DNA of 8,271 nucleotides from positions 1 through 8,271 of the forward strand of contig DBAZ01000047.1 in the NCBI GenBank assembly GCA_002291945.1, in the 5' to 3' direction. This document shows positions 1-6,760 of the stretch, piece after piece. The notes under the pieces were generated by a model. It was not told the origin of the DNA and did not search any database. It worked only from the letters and a program-made list of their open reading frames with translations. Each line of letters starts with the position of its first letter. Within the stretch, counting starts at the first letter, position 1. The DNA comes from Tepidimonas sp. UBA997. GTDB lineage: Bacteria > Pseudomonadota > Gammaproteobacteria > Burkholderiales > Burkholderiaceae_C. The translations under genes and the position numbers were made by a program.

Positions 1-27
1 GCAGTCAAATTCCGACTGTTTCAGTAG

Positions 28-57
28 AGTATACCAAAACCCCAGTCTTTTGGTCAA
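28..57 (-). promoter_or_regulatory. Putative extended -10 sigma-70 promoter reading leftward out of the window
   Basis: Read on the minus strand, TTGACC (57 to 52) is followed after 18 bases by TATACT (33 to 28). A TGG immediately precedes the hexamer, giving an extended -10 (TGGTATACT). The -35 matches the consensus at five of six positions and the -10 at five of six. The predicted start is near position 21, so the transcript leaves the window at its left edge and its gene is not visible. It lies beyond the stop codon of the kinase gene on the same strand, so it would serve the next leftward gene. Inferred from motif matching only. Confidence 0.55.
33..54. repeat. Perfect 7-bp inverted repeat inside the promoter spacer
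   Basis: ACCAAAA (33-39) and TTTTGGT (48-54) are exact reverse complements separated by 8 bases. The dyad fills the spacer and touches both promoter hexamers, the usual place for a repressor operator. It could also form a weak AT-rich hairpin, but no T-run follows on either strand, so a terminator role is unlikely. The binding protein is unknown. Confidence 0.45.
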
Positions 58-64
58 GCATCCA

Positions 65-97
65 GTCAATAACAATGTCTTAGACAAAATTATTGAC
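65..97. promoter_or_regulatory. 33-bp near-perfect palindrome upstream of the leftward promoter
   Basis: The sequence is symmetric about base 81. GTCAATAA (65-72) pairs with TTATTGAC (90-97), and TGTCT (76-80) pairs with AGACA (82-86). Only the three positions 73-75 opposite 87-89 fail, so 13 of 16 arm positions match. The centre lies about 60 bases upstream of the predicted leftward start near 21, a typical place for an activator bound upstream of RNA polymerase. It also sits 16 bases past the kinase stop codon, so it could act as a weak transcriptional hairpin, but there is no T-tract. The symmetry is seen directly; its role is inferred. Confidence 0.5.
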
Positions 98-112
98 CAT
101 GACAGTCGAGCA

Positions 113-2032
113 TCATGCCGGGCTTGGATCGGGCTCCGTGTGGATTGGAAACCTGAACTCTACGCCAGTTCCAGGAAATGTGTTGAAAAATCGGATGTTT
201 GCACCGATGCTTTGGGCCCTCACCCGCAGATTCCCCAAGCCTCGCCCCGGGCAAAAATCCGGCATCTGTTCATCAAGACCTACTCCGTTGTCTTCGACAA
301 ATAGAAAAATCGCTTCGGGACTACTGCTTGTTCTGACGATCACCCGGCTCGCTCTGGAGTGCTTGAGGATGTTGGCAAACACCTCTTGCATACACCGGAA
401 CAGATGCATCACGCCCTGTGCATCCAGGCGCTGCAGGGCGGGCACCTCCTCGATGTGCCAAATCAGCTCGATGCCGGCTGAAGTCAGGGCCGGCGCAATC
501 CGCTGCCGGAAAGTCCCCAGGATGGTGGTGAGATCACCCTCCATCGGCTCCAGGGAGTCCAGGGTCATGCGCAACTCTTCCAATGCATTCTGGATCATGG
601 CGGCAATGGCGCCCTGATCCACCCCCGCTTGAAGCGATCGAACGGTATTGAGGGTTTGCACGAGTTGGCTGCCCAGCCCGTCGTGCATGTCGCGCACCAA
701 TCGGCGACGTTCGCCCTCGATGGCGCGCTGTTGCTCCGACAATCGAAGCTGCTCAAAAGCCTGGCGCAATTCGGATTCGCGATCCGCGACCTTTTGAGCG
801 AGGGTCTGGTTGAGCCGATGCACCTCCTGAGCCGCCTCTGAAGCGCGCTGAACCAGCACCCAGCCCAAAGTCAGCATCAGTGCCAGACTGCCGACCGACA
901 TCCAGCGGATGTCGGCGTCACCCGGAAAATTCAACTGGATGACCAGAAAATCGCGAATGCCCGTCAAGAGGGTGAAGCCTGCGACCCAGGCCACCAGTTT
1001 GTGGTCGTCGGTGAAGCGCTTCAAGGCCATGACTTTGACGATCACCCAAACGAGGCAGAAGGCCGCGCTGGCCGCCAGCCATCCTGCCCAGATCCGGTAG
1101 TAGTCGTAATTGGCCGAAACCACCGTGAACAAGAGCCATACGGCGCCAGCCACCATGGTCAAACGGGCCATGCGACGCACCCACGGGTCATGCGTCCCAA
1201 AGAGTTCGTCGATCAGGAGAAAGAACAGACCGACATACAGGGTGAACGCCAACCGGTGCAGGTAAAAGTACAGCTCGAATCCCCAGGGCAGCTCGATGAC
1301 GACCGACAAAATGAGGCGGACGAAATGAGCGAGCGAGGCCAGCGAAATCAATAAAAAGAGTCGCTCTTTCAATGAAATCCAGAGGAAAAAAGCCAGCAAA
1401 CCCATCAGGATCGACGTCACCACCATGACCCAGGTTCCTGTGACCTGCCACAGGTGGATTTCCCGATAGCGGGCGTTCAAGGTGTCGTAATGGCCGATCA
1501 TCACCGGCCACAAGCCGCTGCGTTCGAGCAACTGGCCCTGCACCTCGATGCGCAGGGTGTTGCCCGCGGCCGCCTCGTGCAACAAGCCTTCCGGCAATCG
1601 AATCAGATACGGGAACCATCCGGACAACAAGGTTCGGTCTGATGGCGCATACCAGCCGACATCGTATATTTCCTGATCATTGAGGAAGACCCGGAATCGC
1701 GTGCCGACACGAGGCATGAGCATGCCGAGACGGGGGCTTGGCCGGGCTTGGTCGGCCATTGAAACGGGCAGGGTGAACTCGTAAGCGACTCGATTCCACC
1801 AGGCAGGCGGCTGATCGTCCAGGATGTGGGGCAAACGCACCTGGACGGGCTCGATGTCGGATCGTCCGGGAACCAGGGCCGTGACGTCATTGACGATCCA
1901 TGCATCCGGAAAAGATCGGGGCATGGACACCCGAAAAAGAGCCACCAGCAACAACAGAAGGATCATTCCGACCCAGAAGTAGTGGGGCAGTAAACGCAGC
2001 TTCAGCCACTGGGCCTGCAACGCTGATTGCAT
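113..2032 (-). CDS. 7TM-DISM-type sensor histidine kinase, NarX/DegS-like (HisKA_3) class
   Basis: A 639-residue membrane histidine kinase, partner of the regulator encoded just upstream. TM1 is at about residues 17-35. An extracytoplasmic domain follows (about 36-196), whose aromatic- and beta-rich sequence resembles the sensory domains found before 7TM-DISM modules. About seven hydrophobic helices occupy 197-396, and a charged coiled-coil-like linker runs to 445. The dimerisation box is ERRRLVRDMHDGLGSQL with phosphoacceptor His450, of the kind paired with LuxR-type regulators. The ATPase domain shows an N-box around Asn554 (MQEVFANILKHS), a G1 box DNGVGL (581-586) and a G2 box GRGLGN (596-601). 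All catalytic boxes look intact, so it should be active. The start ATG overlaps the regulator stop by one base (TGATG), implying coupled translation; a G-rich stretch lies 8 bases upstream. The signal sensed cannot be read from the sequence. Confidence 0.9.
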   Translation of the reverse strand: MQSALQAQWLKLRLLPHYFWVGMILLLLLVALFRVSMPRSFPDAWIVNDVTALVPGRSDIEPVQVRLPHILDDQPPAWWNRVAYEFTLPVSMADQARPSPRLGMLMPRVGTRFRVFLNDQEIYDVGWYAPSDRTLLSGWFPYLIRLPEGLLHEAAAGNTLRIEVQGQLLERSGLWPVMIGHYDTLNARYREIHLWQVTGTWVMVVTSILMGLLAFFLWISLKERLFLLISLASLAHFVRLILSVVIELPWGFELYFYLHRLAFTLYVGLFFLLIDELFGTHDPWVRRMARLTMVAGAVWLLFTVVSANYDYYRIWAGWLAASAAFCLVWVIVKVMALKRFTDDHKLVAWVAGFTLLTGIRDFLVIQLNFPGDADIRWMSVGSLALMLTLGWVLVQRASEAAQEVHRLNQTLAQKVADRESELRQAFEQLRLSEQQRAIEGERRRLVRDMHDGLGSQLVQTLNTVRSLQAGVDQGAIAAMIQNALEELRMTLDSLEPMEGDLTTILGTFRQRIAPALTSAGIELIWHIEEVPALQRLDAQGVMHLFRCMQEVFANILKHSRASRVIVRTSSSPEAIFLFVEDNGVGLDEQMPDFCPGRGLGNLRVRAQSIGANIRFFNTFPGTGVEFRFPIHTEPDPSPA

Positions 2033-2691
2033 CAGATCAGCCCCCGCTCCTGCGCGGCCCTGACCGCCTGCACCCGGGTGCGGGCCGACAGCTTGCGGTA
2101 GAGGTGTTTGATGTGGGTGTTGACGGTGGCGGTGCCGATGCCCAGGCGCTGGGCGATTTCCTTGTTCACATAACCTTGGGCCACGAGTTTGAGGACATCG
2201 GTTTCCCGCTCCGACAAGATGGGCACATCGCCTACATCCCCCGCCGCGTGGGGCGGGCCGAGCGGGCTGCGAAACTTTTTCAGCAGCATACGCGCCAGCA
2301 GCGGGGAAATGGGCGCACCGCCTTCCTGTATCTGTTCGATGGCCTCGACCAGTTCAACGCTGCTGCAACCTTTGAGCACGTAGCCGGTGGCCCCCATCTG
2401 CAGGGCAGTGAGCAGACGCGATTCGTCGCCAAACACGGTGAACACCAGCAATTCGGCCCGCGGCCGCTTCTCGGCCAGCAGTTTGAGGAGGTCTTCACCC
2501 CGGCCATCGGGCAGCCCCAGATCGACCAGAAACACATCGGCCGCACTGTTGGGTGCCAACATCTGGGCGTGGGCGTAAGAATCCGAATACCCCACCAGCC
2601 GCCAGTCGGGGCGCATGGACAGGGATTGCTCGACAAAGCGCAGGATGCTGCGATCGTCTTCGATCAGGTAGATGCGTATGGAGGCCGCCAT
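2032..2691 (-). CDS. LuxR/NarL-family response regulator
   Basis: A 219-residue two-component transcription regulator. The receiver domain begins IRIYLIEDD with the acidic cluster Glu11-Asp12-Asp13. The phosphoacceptor is Asp57 (FLVDLGLPDG), the switch Thr is about residue 85 and the conserved Lys is 107 (GYVLKG). After a linker of about 30 residues comes a GerE/LuxR helix-turn-helix (about 158-212; ILSERETDVLKLVAQG, then NKEIAQRLGIGTATVNTHI). Phosphorylation by the adjacent kinase is expected to drive dimerisation and DNA binding. I chose ATG at 2691 because it starts four residues before the first receiver strand. A GTG at 2721 would add ten residues and reduce the gap to uvrB to 6 bases; neither start has a convincing ribosome site. 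The 36-base gap to uvrB suggests readthrough. Target genes are unknown. Confidence 0.92.
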   Translation of the reverse strand: MAASIRIYLIEDDRSILRFVEQSLSMRPDWRLVGYSDSYAHAQMLAPNSAADVFLVDLGLPDGRGEDLLKLLAEKRPRAELLVFTVFGDESRLLTALQMGATGYVLKGCSSVELVEAIEQIQEGGAPISPLLARMLLKKFRSPLGPPHAAGDVGDVPILSERETDVLKLVAQGYVNKEIAQRLGIGTATVNTHIKHLYRKLSARTRVQAVRAAQERGLI

Positions 2692-2727
2692 CTGGCCATT
2701 GTGACCCAGATACCGCTGCACTCCCGC

Positions 2728-4809
2728 TCAAGCCGCCGGACGCAGGGGCAGGACGTGGTCGCTGCCGTGGGCACCGAGCACCTGGTCTTTGAGGCGGGCG
2801 AGTTGGTCGCGCACCCGCGCCGCCTGCTCGAACTCGAGGTTGCGGGCGTGTTCCAGCATCTGCTTTTCGAGCCGCTTGATTTCTTTGGCCAGATCCTTTT
2901 CGCTCAGGTCGCGGATGTCGGCCAGGTGTTGCTGGGCATCGGCGAGCTTTCTGGCCTCCTCGCCTGCTTTTTCGCTGACCACCCCGTCGATCAAGTCCTT
3001 GATGCGCTTGACCACGCCTTTGGGCGTGATGCCATGCGCCTGATTGAAGGCGATCTGCTTGGCACGGCGGCGTTCGGTTTCGTCCATCGCCTTTTTCATG
3101 GAGTCGGTGATGCGGTCGGCATACAGGATGGCGCGGCCATGGAGGTTGCGCGCCGCGCGGCCGATGGTCTGGATCAGCGAGCGCTCGGCGCGCAGAAAGC
3201 CTTCTTTGTCGGCATCCAGAATCGCCACCAGCGAGACCTCGGGAATGTCCAGCCCCTCGCGCAGCAGGTTGATGCCCACCAGCACGTCAAAAGTGCCCAG
3301 GCGCAGGTCGCGGATGATCTCGACGCGCTCGACCGTGTCCACGTCGCTATGCAAATAGCGCACCTTGACGCCGTTTTCCGTCAGGTAGTCGGTCAACTGT
3401 TCGGCCATGCGCTTGGTCAGGGTGGTGATGAGCACGCGCTCGCCCGCTTCGACCCGCAAACGGATTTCCTGCAACACGTCATCGACCTGATGGGTGGCGG
3501 GCCGGACTTCGACTTCCGGGTCCACCAGTCCGGTGGGGCGCACCACCTGCTCCACGATCTGGCCGGCGTGTGCGCTTTCGTAGGCGGCGGGCGTGGCCGA
3601 TACAAAGATGCACTGCCGCATTCGGGTTTCGAACTCTTCGAATTTCAAGGGCCGGTTGTCCAGCGCACTGGGCAGGCGAAAGCCGTACTCCACCAGTGTG
3701 GTTTTGCGGGCGCGGTCGCCGTTGTACATGCCGCCGAGTTGGCCGATCATCACATGGCTTTCGTCCAGAAACATCAGGGCGTCGCGCGGCAGGTAGTCGG
3801 TCAGCGTGCTGGGCGGCTCGCCGGGCGCAGCACCGCTGAGGTGGCGCGAGTAGTTCTCGATGCCCTTGCAATGCCCCACTTCGCTGAGCATTTCCAGATC
3901 GAAGCGGGTGCGCTGCTCCAGCCGCTGGGCTTCGACCAGCTTGCCCATGCCCACCAGTTCCTTCAGGCGGTCGGCCAGCTCGATCTTGATGCTTTCCACC
4001 GCGCTCAGCACCTGCTCGCGCGGCGTCACGTAATGGCTGCTCGGATAAACGGTGAAGCGCGGCATCTTCTGCCTGATGCGGCCCGTCAGCGGGTCGAACA
4101 GTTGCAAAGCCTCGACCTCGTCGTCGAACAGCTCGATGCGGATCGCCAGCTCCGAGTGTTCGGCCGGGAACACGTCGATGGTGTCGCCGCGCACGCGGAA
4201 CTTGCCGCGCGAAAAATCCTGCTCGTTGCGCTGGTACTGCATGCGCACCAGTTGCGCAATGATGTCGCGCTGGCCGAGCTTGTCGCCCACGCGCAGCGTC
4301 ATGATCATCTGGTGGTAGCTTTCGGGCTTGCCGATGCCGTAGATGGCCGATACGGTGGCCACGATCACCACGTCGCGCCGCTCCAGCAGGCTCTTGGTGC
4401 AGGACAGGCGCATCTGCTCGATGTGTTCGTTGATGGCGCTGTCCTTCTCGATGAACAGGTCGCGCTGCGGCACGTAGGCCTCGGGCTGGTAGTAGTCGTA
4501 ATAGCTGACGAAGTATTCGACCGCGTTCTTGGGGAAGAACTCGCGGAACTCGCTGTACAGTTGCGCGGCCAGCGTCTTGTTGGGCGCAAACACGATGGCT
4601 GGCCGGCCCAGGCGGGCAATCACGTTGGCCATGGTGAAGGTCTTGCCCGAACCGGTCACACCCAGCAGGGTCTGGAACACCTCGCCGTCTCGTATGCCAT
4701 CGACCAATTGGGCAATCGCGCTGGGCTGGTCGCCAGCGGGGGCAAACGGCTGATACAGCTCGAACGGTGAGCCGGCAAAGGTGACAATCTGGCCTTCGGG
4801 TGCGGTCAT
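2728..4809 (-). CDS. uvrB: Excinuclease ABC subunit B (UvrB)
   Basis: A 693-residue UvrB, the damage-verifying helicase-like subunit of nucleotide excision repair. It is loaded by UvrA and recruits the nuclease UvrC in the cytoplasm. Walker A is GVTGSGKT (50-57). The Tyr-rich beta-hairpin that inserts between DNA strands follows at about 99-120 ([19 protein letters not shown]). The Walker B/DEAD-like motif is DESH (349-352). SF2 motifs include FVSATP (402-407), the [13 protein letters not shown] segment (512-524) and QTIGRAAR (547-554). A C-terminal UVR coiled coil (about 643-678) is the UvrC contact. Length is close to the usual 670-700, and nothing is missing. The ATG at 4809 gives the N-terminus [11 protein letters not shown]; the open frame extends to 4923 without family resemblance. 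A G-rich stretch (GGTGGGGTGG) lies upstream. It is probably the first gene of the leftward transcript. Confidence 0.97.
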   Translation of the reverse strand: MTAPEGQIVTFAGSPFELYQPFAPAGDQPSAIAQLVDGIRDGEVFQTLLGVTGSGKTFTMANVIARLGRPAIVFAPNKTLAAQLYSEFREFFPKNAVEYFVSYYDYYQPEAYVPQRDLFIEKDSAINEHIEQMRLSCTKSLLERRDVVIVATVSAIYGIGKPESYHQMIMTLRVGDKLGQRDIIAQLVRMQYQRNEQDFSRGKFRVRGDTIDVFPAEHSELAIRIELFDDEVEALQLFDPLTGRIRQKMPRFTVYPSSHYVTPREQVLSAVESIKIELADRLKELVGMGKLVEAQRLEQRTRFDLEMLSEVGHCKGIENYSRHLSGAAPGEPPSTLTDYLPRDALMFLDESHVMIGQLGGMYNGDRARKTTLVEYGFRLPSALDNRPLKFEEFETRMRQCIFVSATPAAYESAHAGQIVEQVVRPTGLVDPEVEVRPATHQVDDVLQEIRLRVEAGERVLITTLTKRMAEQLTDYLTENGVKVRYLHSDVDTVERVEIIRDLRLGTFDVLVGINLLREGLDIPEVSLVAILDADKEGFLRAERSLIQTIGRAARNLHGRAILYADRITDSMKKAMDETERRRAKQIAFNQAHGITPKGVVKRIKDLIDGVVSEKAGEEARKLADAQQHLADIRDLSEKDLAKEIKRLEKQMLEHARNLEFEQAARVRDQLARLKDQVLGAHGSDHVLPLRPAA

Positions 4810-4907
4810 GCGGTCATTGTGCCACCCCACCACACTCGACGGACCGGGGGTGCTTAGCCTCCGCTTGGCCCGATCTCTGTCCAACGCATGCCCATGGTGT
4901 CGAATCG
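4810..4907. promoter_or_regulatory. Divergent intergenic region between uvrB and the acetyltransferase gene
   Basis: These 98 bases must hold the start signals for both uvrB (leftward) and the acetyltransferase gene (rightward), unless the latter is read from further upstream. I find no strong sigma-70 promoter on either strand. The best leftward guess is TTGGAC near 4884, with only a poor downstream hexamer. There is no CTGT-N8-ACAG site, so a classical LexA box is not visible. The rightward ATG at 4908 has no recognisable Shine-Dalgarno sequence. Confidence 0.35.
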
Positions 4908-5381
4908 ATGAAACCCCACCCACTGGATCCCTGGAGCCCGGGAGCGCAGCACCTGCTGGCGCTGTCTGACGCTTACCTGGCTTCTCTCTATCCTGCCGAA
5001 AGCAATCACCTGACCAGTCCGCAAACGCTGGCGCTGCCGCACGTATGGTTCATAGGCATCACCCTGGGCGACCAAGTGGTGGCCTGCGGGGCCGTCAAAC
5101 GGATGCAGGATGACGGTGAATACGGCGAAGTCAAACGGGTTTTTGTGCTCCCCACTCACCGAGGACGTGGCCTGTCAAAAACCATCCTGGAAGCCCTGGA
5201 AGACCATCTGACCACCCATGCAATCGGCTGGGTGCGACTCGAAACCGGCATACACCAGCCCGAAGCCTTAAACCTGTACCGAAGTCTGGGCTATCGGGAG
5301 CGCCTGCCGTTTGGCGCGTATCGCCCGGACCCGTTGAGCGTTTTCATGGAAAAACGGCTGAGCCCCAGTTACCACAGCTGA
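4908..5381 (+). CDS. GNAT-family N-acetyltransferase
   Basis: A 157-residue single-domain acetyltransferase expected to move an acetyl group from acetyl-CoA to a small molecule or protein amine; the substrate is unknown. The core is recognisable. A strand with VVACGAVKR (about 57-65) leads to [21 protein letters not shown] (74-94), in which RGRGLS (85-90) is the pyrophosphate-binding loop of motif A. The C-terminal motif B has the pattern [18 protein letters not shown] (112-129) and ends near FMEKRL. The early [10 protein letters not shown] segment resembles YsnE-like GNATs. ATG 4908 is chosen because the 36 upstream codons in the same frame overlap the uvrB start region and do not resemble the family. 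It is divergent from uvrB and 75 bases before the aminotransferase gene. Confidence 0.88.
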   Translation: MKPHPLDPWSPGAQHLLALSDAYLASLYPAESNHLTSPQTLALPHVWFIGITLGDQVVACGAVKRMQDDGEYGEVKRVFVLPTHRGRGLSKTILEALEDHLTTHAIGWVRLETGIHQPEALNLYRSLGYRERLPFGAYRPDPLSVFMEKRLSPSYHS

Positions 5382-5456
5382 TCGTTAAAATAGCCATTTT
5401 GTGTCGGTCTCTGCCCAGCGGGCGGATTCCCTGTTATTTTTTACACCCCACGCACC
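5382..5456 (+). promoter_or_regulatory. Leader before the aminotransferase gene, possible -10 element
   Basis: The leader contains TAAAAT (5386-5391), a fair -10 hexamer, but no clear -35 lies 16-18 bases upstream. The same bases form a small dyad, AAAAT (5387-5391) with ATTTT (5396-5400), too weak for a terminator. A T-rich patch (5433-5442) precedes the start codon, and no Shine-Dalgarno sequence is visible before ATG 5457. Expression could come from here or by readthrough from the acetyltransferase gene. Confidence 0.3.
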
Positions 5457-6653
5457 ATGTCTTTGTTCACCGCCGTCGAAATGGCCCCGCGCGACCCGAT
5501 TCTGGGTCTCAATGAGCAGTTTGCTGCCGACACCCACCCCAACAAGGTCAACCTCGGCGTGGGCGTGTATTACGACGACAACGGCAAACTGCCGCTGCTG
5601 CAGTGCGTGCAACAGGCCGAAAAGGCCCTGATGGATAAGCCCACCGCACGCGGCTATTTGCCCATCGACGGCATTGCGGCCTACGACAACGCGGTCAAGG
5701 GCTTGGTGTTTGGCACAGCTAGCGAGCCGGTCCAGAGTGGCCGCGTGGCCACCGTGCAGGCCATCGGCGGCACCGGCGGCCTGAAAATCGGTGCCGACTT
5801 CCTCAAGAAACTCACGCCCCATGCCCAGGTGCTGATTTCCGACCCGAGTTGGGAAAACCACCGCGCCCTGTTTGCCAACGCAGGCTTCGAGGTCGCCACC
5901 TATGCCTACTACGACGCCAGCCAGCGCGGCGTCAACTTCGACGGCATGTTGGCCAGTCTGAACGCGGCTGCACCGGGCACCATCGTGGTGCTGCACGCCT
6001 GCTGCCACAACCCCACCGGCTACGACCTCACGCCTGCGCAGTGGGGTCAGGTGATCGCAGTGGTCAAGGCCAAGGGTCTGACCGCCTTCCTCGATATGGC
6101 TTACCAAGGCTTTGGTTACGGCATTGCCGAAGACGGTGCGGTCATCGCCCAATTTGTCGCCGCCGGCCTCACGTTCTTCGTGTCCACCAGCTTCTCCAAG
6201 AGCTTCAGCCTGTACGGCGAGCGCGTCGGTGCCCTGAGCGTGCTGTGCGCCCACAAGGAGGAAGCCGCTCGCGTGCTGAGCCAGCTCAAGATCGTGATCC
6301 GCACCAACTATTCCAACCCGCCCACCCACGGCGCTGCCGTGGTGGCTGCCGTGCTCAACACGCCCGAACTGCGCAGCCTGTGGGAAACCGAACTCGGTGC
6401 CATGCGCGTACGCATCAAAGCCATGCGCCAAGCGCTGGTCGATGGCCTGCAAGCCGCTGGCGTGCCGCAGGACATGCGCTTCATCACCACCCAGATCGGC
6501 ATGTTCAGCTATTCGGGCCTGACGAAGGAACAGATGGTGCGCCTGCGCAGCGAATTTGGCGTCTATGGCACCGACACCGGCCGCATGTGCGTGGCGGCGC
6601 TCAACAGCAAAAACATCGATCACGTCTGCAAGGCGATTGCCGCCGTGGTCTGA
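5457..6653 (+). CDS. tyrB: Class I aromatic-amino-acid / aspartate aminotransferase
   Basis: A 398-residue PLP-dependent aminotransferase of subgroup I-alpha, the AspC/TyrB family, which exchanges amino groups between aspartate, tyrosine or phenylalanine and 2-oxoglutarate in the cytosol. The Schiff-base lysine is Lys248 in STSFSKSFSLYGERVG. By alignment from memory with aspartate aminotransferases, Trp132, Asn185 (HNPTG), Asp213 and Tyr216 (FLDMAYQGF), Ser245 and Arg256 contact the cofactor. Arg282 (IRTNYSNPP) and Arg376 (DTGRMCVA) would bind the substrate carboxylates. Length equals the family norm (about 396-400). Both arginines allow dicarboxylate use, and sequence alone does not separate TyrB from AspC, so the symbol is tentative. 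The N-terminus MSLFTAVEMAPRDPILGLNE is typical. No Shine-Dalgarno sequence is evident before the ATG. Confidence 0.93.
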   Translation: MSLFTAVEMAPRDPILGLNEQFAADTHPNKVNLGVGVYYDDNGKLPLLQCVQQAEKALMDKPTARGYLPIDGIAAYDNAVKGLVFGTASEPVQSGRVATVQAIGGTGGLKIGADFLKKLTPHAQVLISDPSWENHRALFANAGFEVATYAYYDASQRGVNFDGMLASLNAAAPGTIVVLHACCHNPTGYDLTPAQWGQVIAVVKAKGLTAFLDMAYQGFGYGIAEDGAVIAQFVAAGLTFFVSTSFSKSFSLYGERVGALSVLCAHKEEAARVLSQLKIVIRTNYSNPPTHGAAVVAAVLNTPELRSLWETELGAMRVRIKAMRQALVDGLQAAGVPQDMRFITTQIGMFSYSGLTKEQMVRLRSEFGVYGTDTGRMCVAALNSKNIDHVCKAIAAVV

Positions 6654-6661
6654 GTTCCCCG

Positions 6662-6692
6662 CAGCGACGCTGGCGCAACAGCCCCGTCGCTG
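6662..6692 (+). terminator. GC-rich hairpin after the aminotransferase gene
   Basis: CAGCGACG (6662-6669) and CGTCGCTG (6685-6692) form a perfect 8-bp stem starting 9 bases after the stop codon. Within the 15-base loop, CTG and CAG can add a short inner stem. No T-run follows, so it is not a canonical intrinsic terminator. It may be a 3' end-stabilising or pause structure. Confidence 0.4.
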
Positions 6693-6699
6693 AAGCATC

Positions 6700-6728
6700 A
6701 GGACACAATCGACGTTTCCTGATATATT
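6700..6728 (+). promoter_or_regulatory. Putative sigma-70 promoter for phaZ
   Basis: AGGACA (6700-6705) and TATATT (6723-6728) are separated by 17 bases. The -35 matches four of six and the -10 five of six consensus positions. The predicted start is near 6735, giving a leader of about 26 bases that contains a good ribosome site, GAGGT (6750-6754), 6 bases before the ATG. With the hairpin upstream, this suggests phaZ is transcribed separately from the aminotransferase gene. Confidence 0.45.
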
Positions 6729-6741
6729 TGCTGCACTGCAA
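6728..6741. promoter_or_regulatory. TGC-rich dyad over the phaZ start site, PhaR-like operator candidate
   Basis: TTGCTGCACTGCAA has inverted TTGC/GCAA ends around a TGC-rich core. It abuts the -10 hexamer and covers the predicted start, a position where a bound protein would block transcription. PhaR, the PHB-binding repressor of phasin and PHB genes in PHB-producing proteobacteria, is known to recognise TGC-rich dyads. The match is by resemblance only. Confidence 0.35.
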
Positions 6742-6760
6742 CATTGCTTGAGGTCACCCC

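Larger units (their letters stand above)
2..107 (+). repeat. Four direct copies of CAGTC at near-helical spacing
   Basis: CAGTC occurs at 2-6, 43-47, 63-67 and 103-107, and its complement GACTG at 14-18. The start-to-start distances of the direct copies are 41, 20 and 40 bases, close to whole numbers of DNA turns, so the copies would face the same side of the helix. The first copy and GACTG also form a 5-bp inverted repeat with a 7-base gap. The copies flank or overlap the leftward promoter and the palindrome. They may be half-sites for a regulator, but a pentamer is short and chance cannot be excluded. Confidence 0.3.

Noticed and set aside
51..67. Similarity between TTGGTCAAGCATCC near 51 and a segment near 7073 in phaZ
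   Set aside because: The match is about ten bases plus a scattered remainder and falls in coding sequence; this is consistent with chance.
50..304. Small plus-strand frames over the left intergenic gap and the kinase 3' end
   Set aside because: They run antisense into the kinase gene, lack ribosome sites and have no recognisable sequence.
1900..4770. A 956-codon open frame on the plus strand, opposite uvrB and the response regulator
   Set aside because: It is antisense to two well-recognised genes, in a GC-rich region where the complementary frame is often free of stops. Its His/Gln/Val-rich composition is typical of such shadows and shows no domain.
5386..5400. AAAAT-AGCC-ATTTT dyad as a terminator for the acetyltransferase gene
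   Set aside because: A 5-bp all-AU stem is too unstable, and no GC-rich stem with a T-run is present.
5385..6698. A 437-codon open frame on the minus strand, opposite the aminotransferase gene
   Set aside because: It mirrors the tyrB/aspC-type gene almost exactly, has shadow-like composition and no recognisable motif.
5849..6751. A 300-codon plus-strand frame overlapping the aminotransferase gene
   Set aside because: It is Arg/His/Pro-rich, in a shifted frame of a confirmed gene, with no family resemblance.
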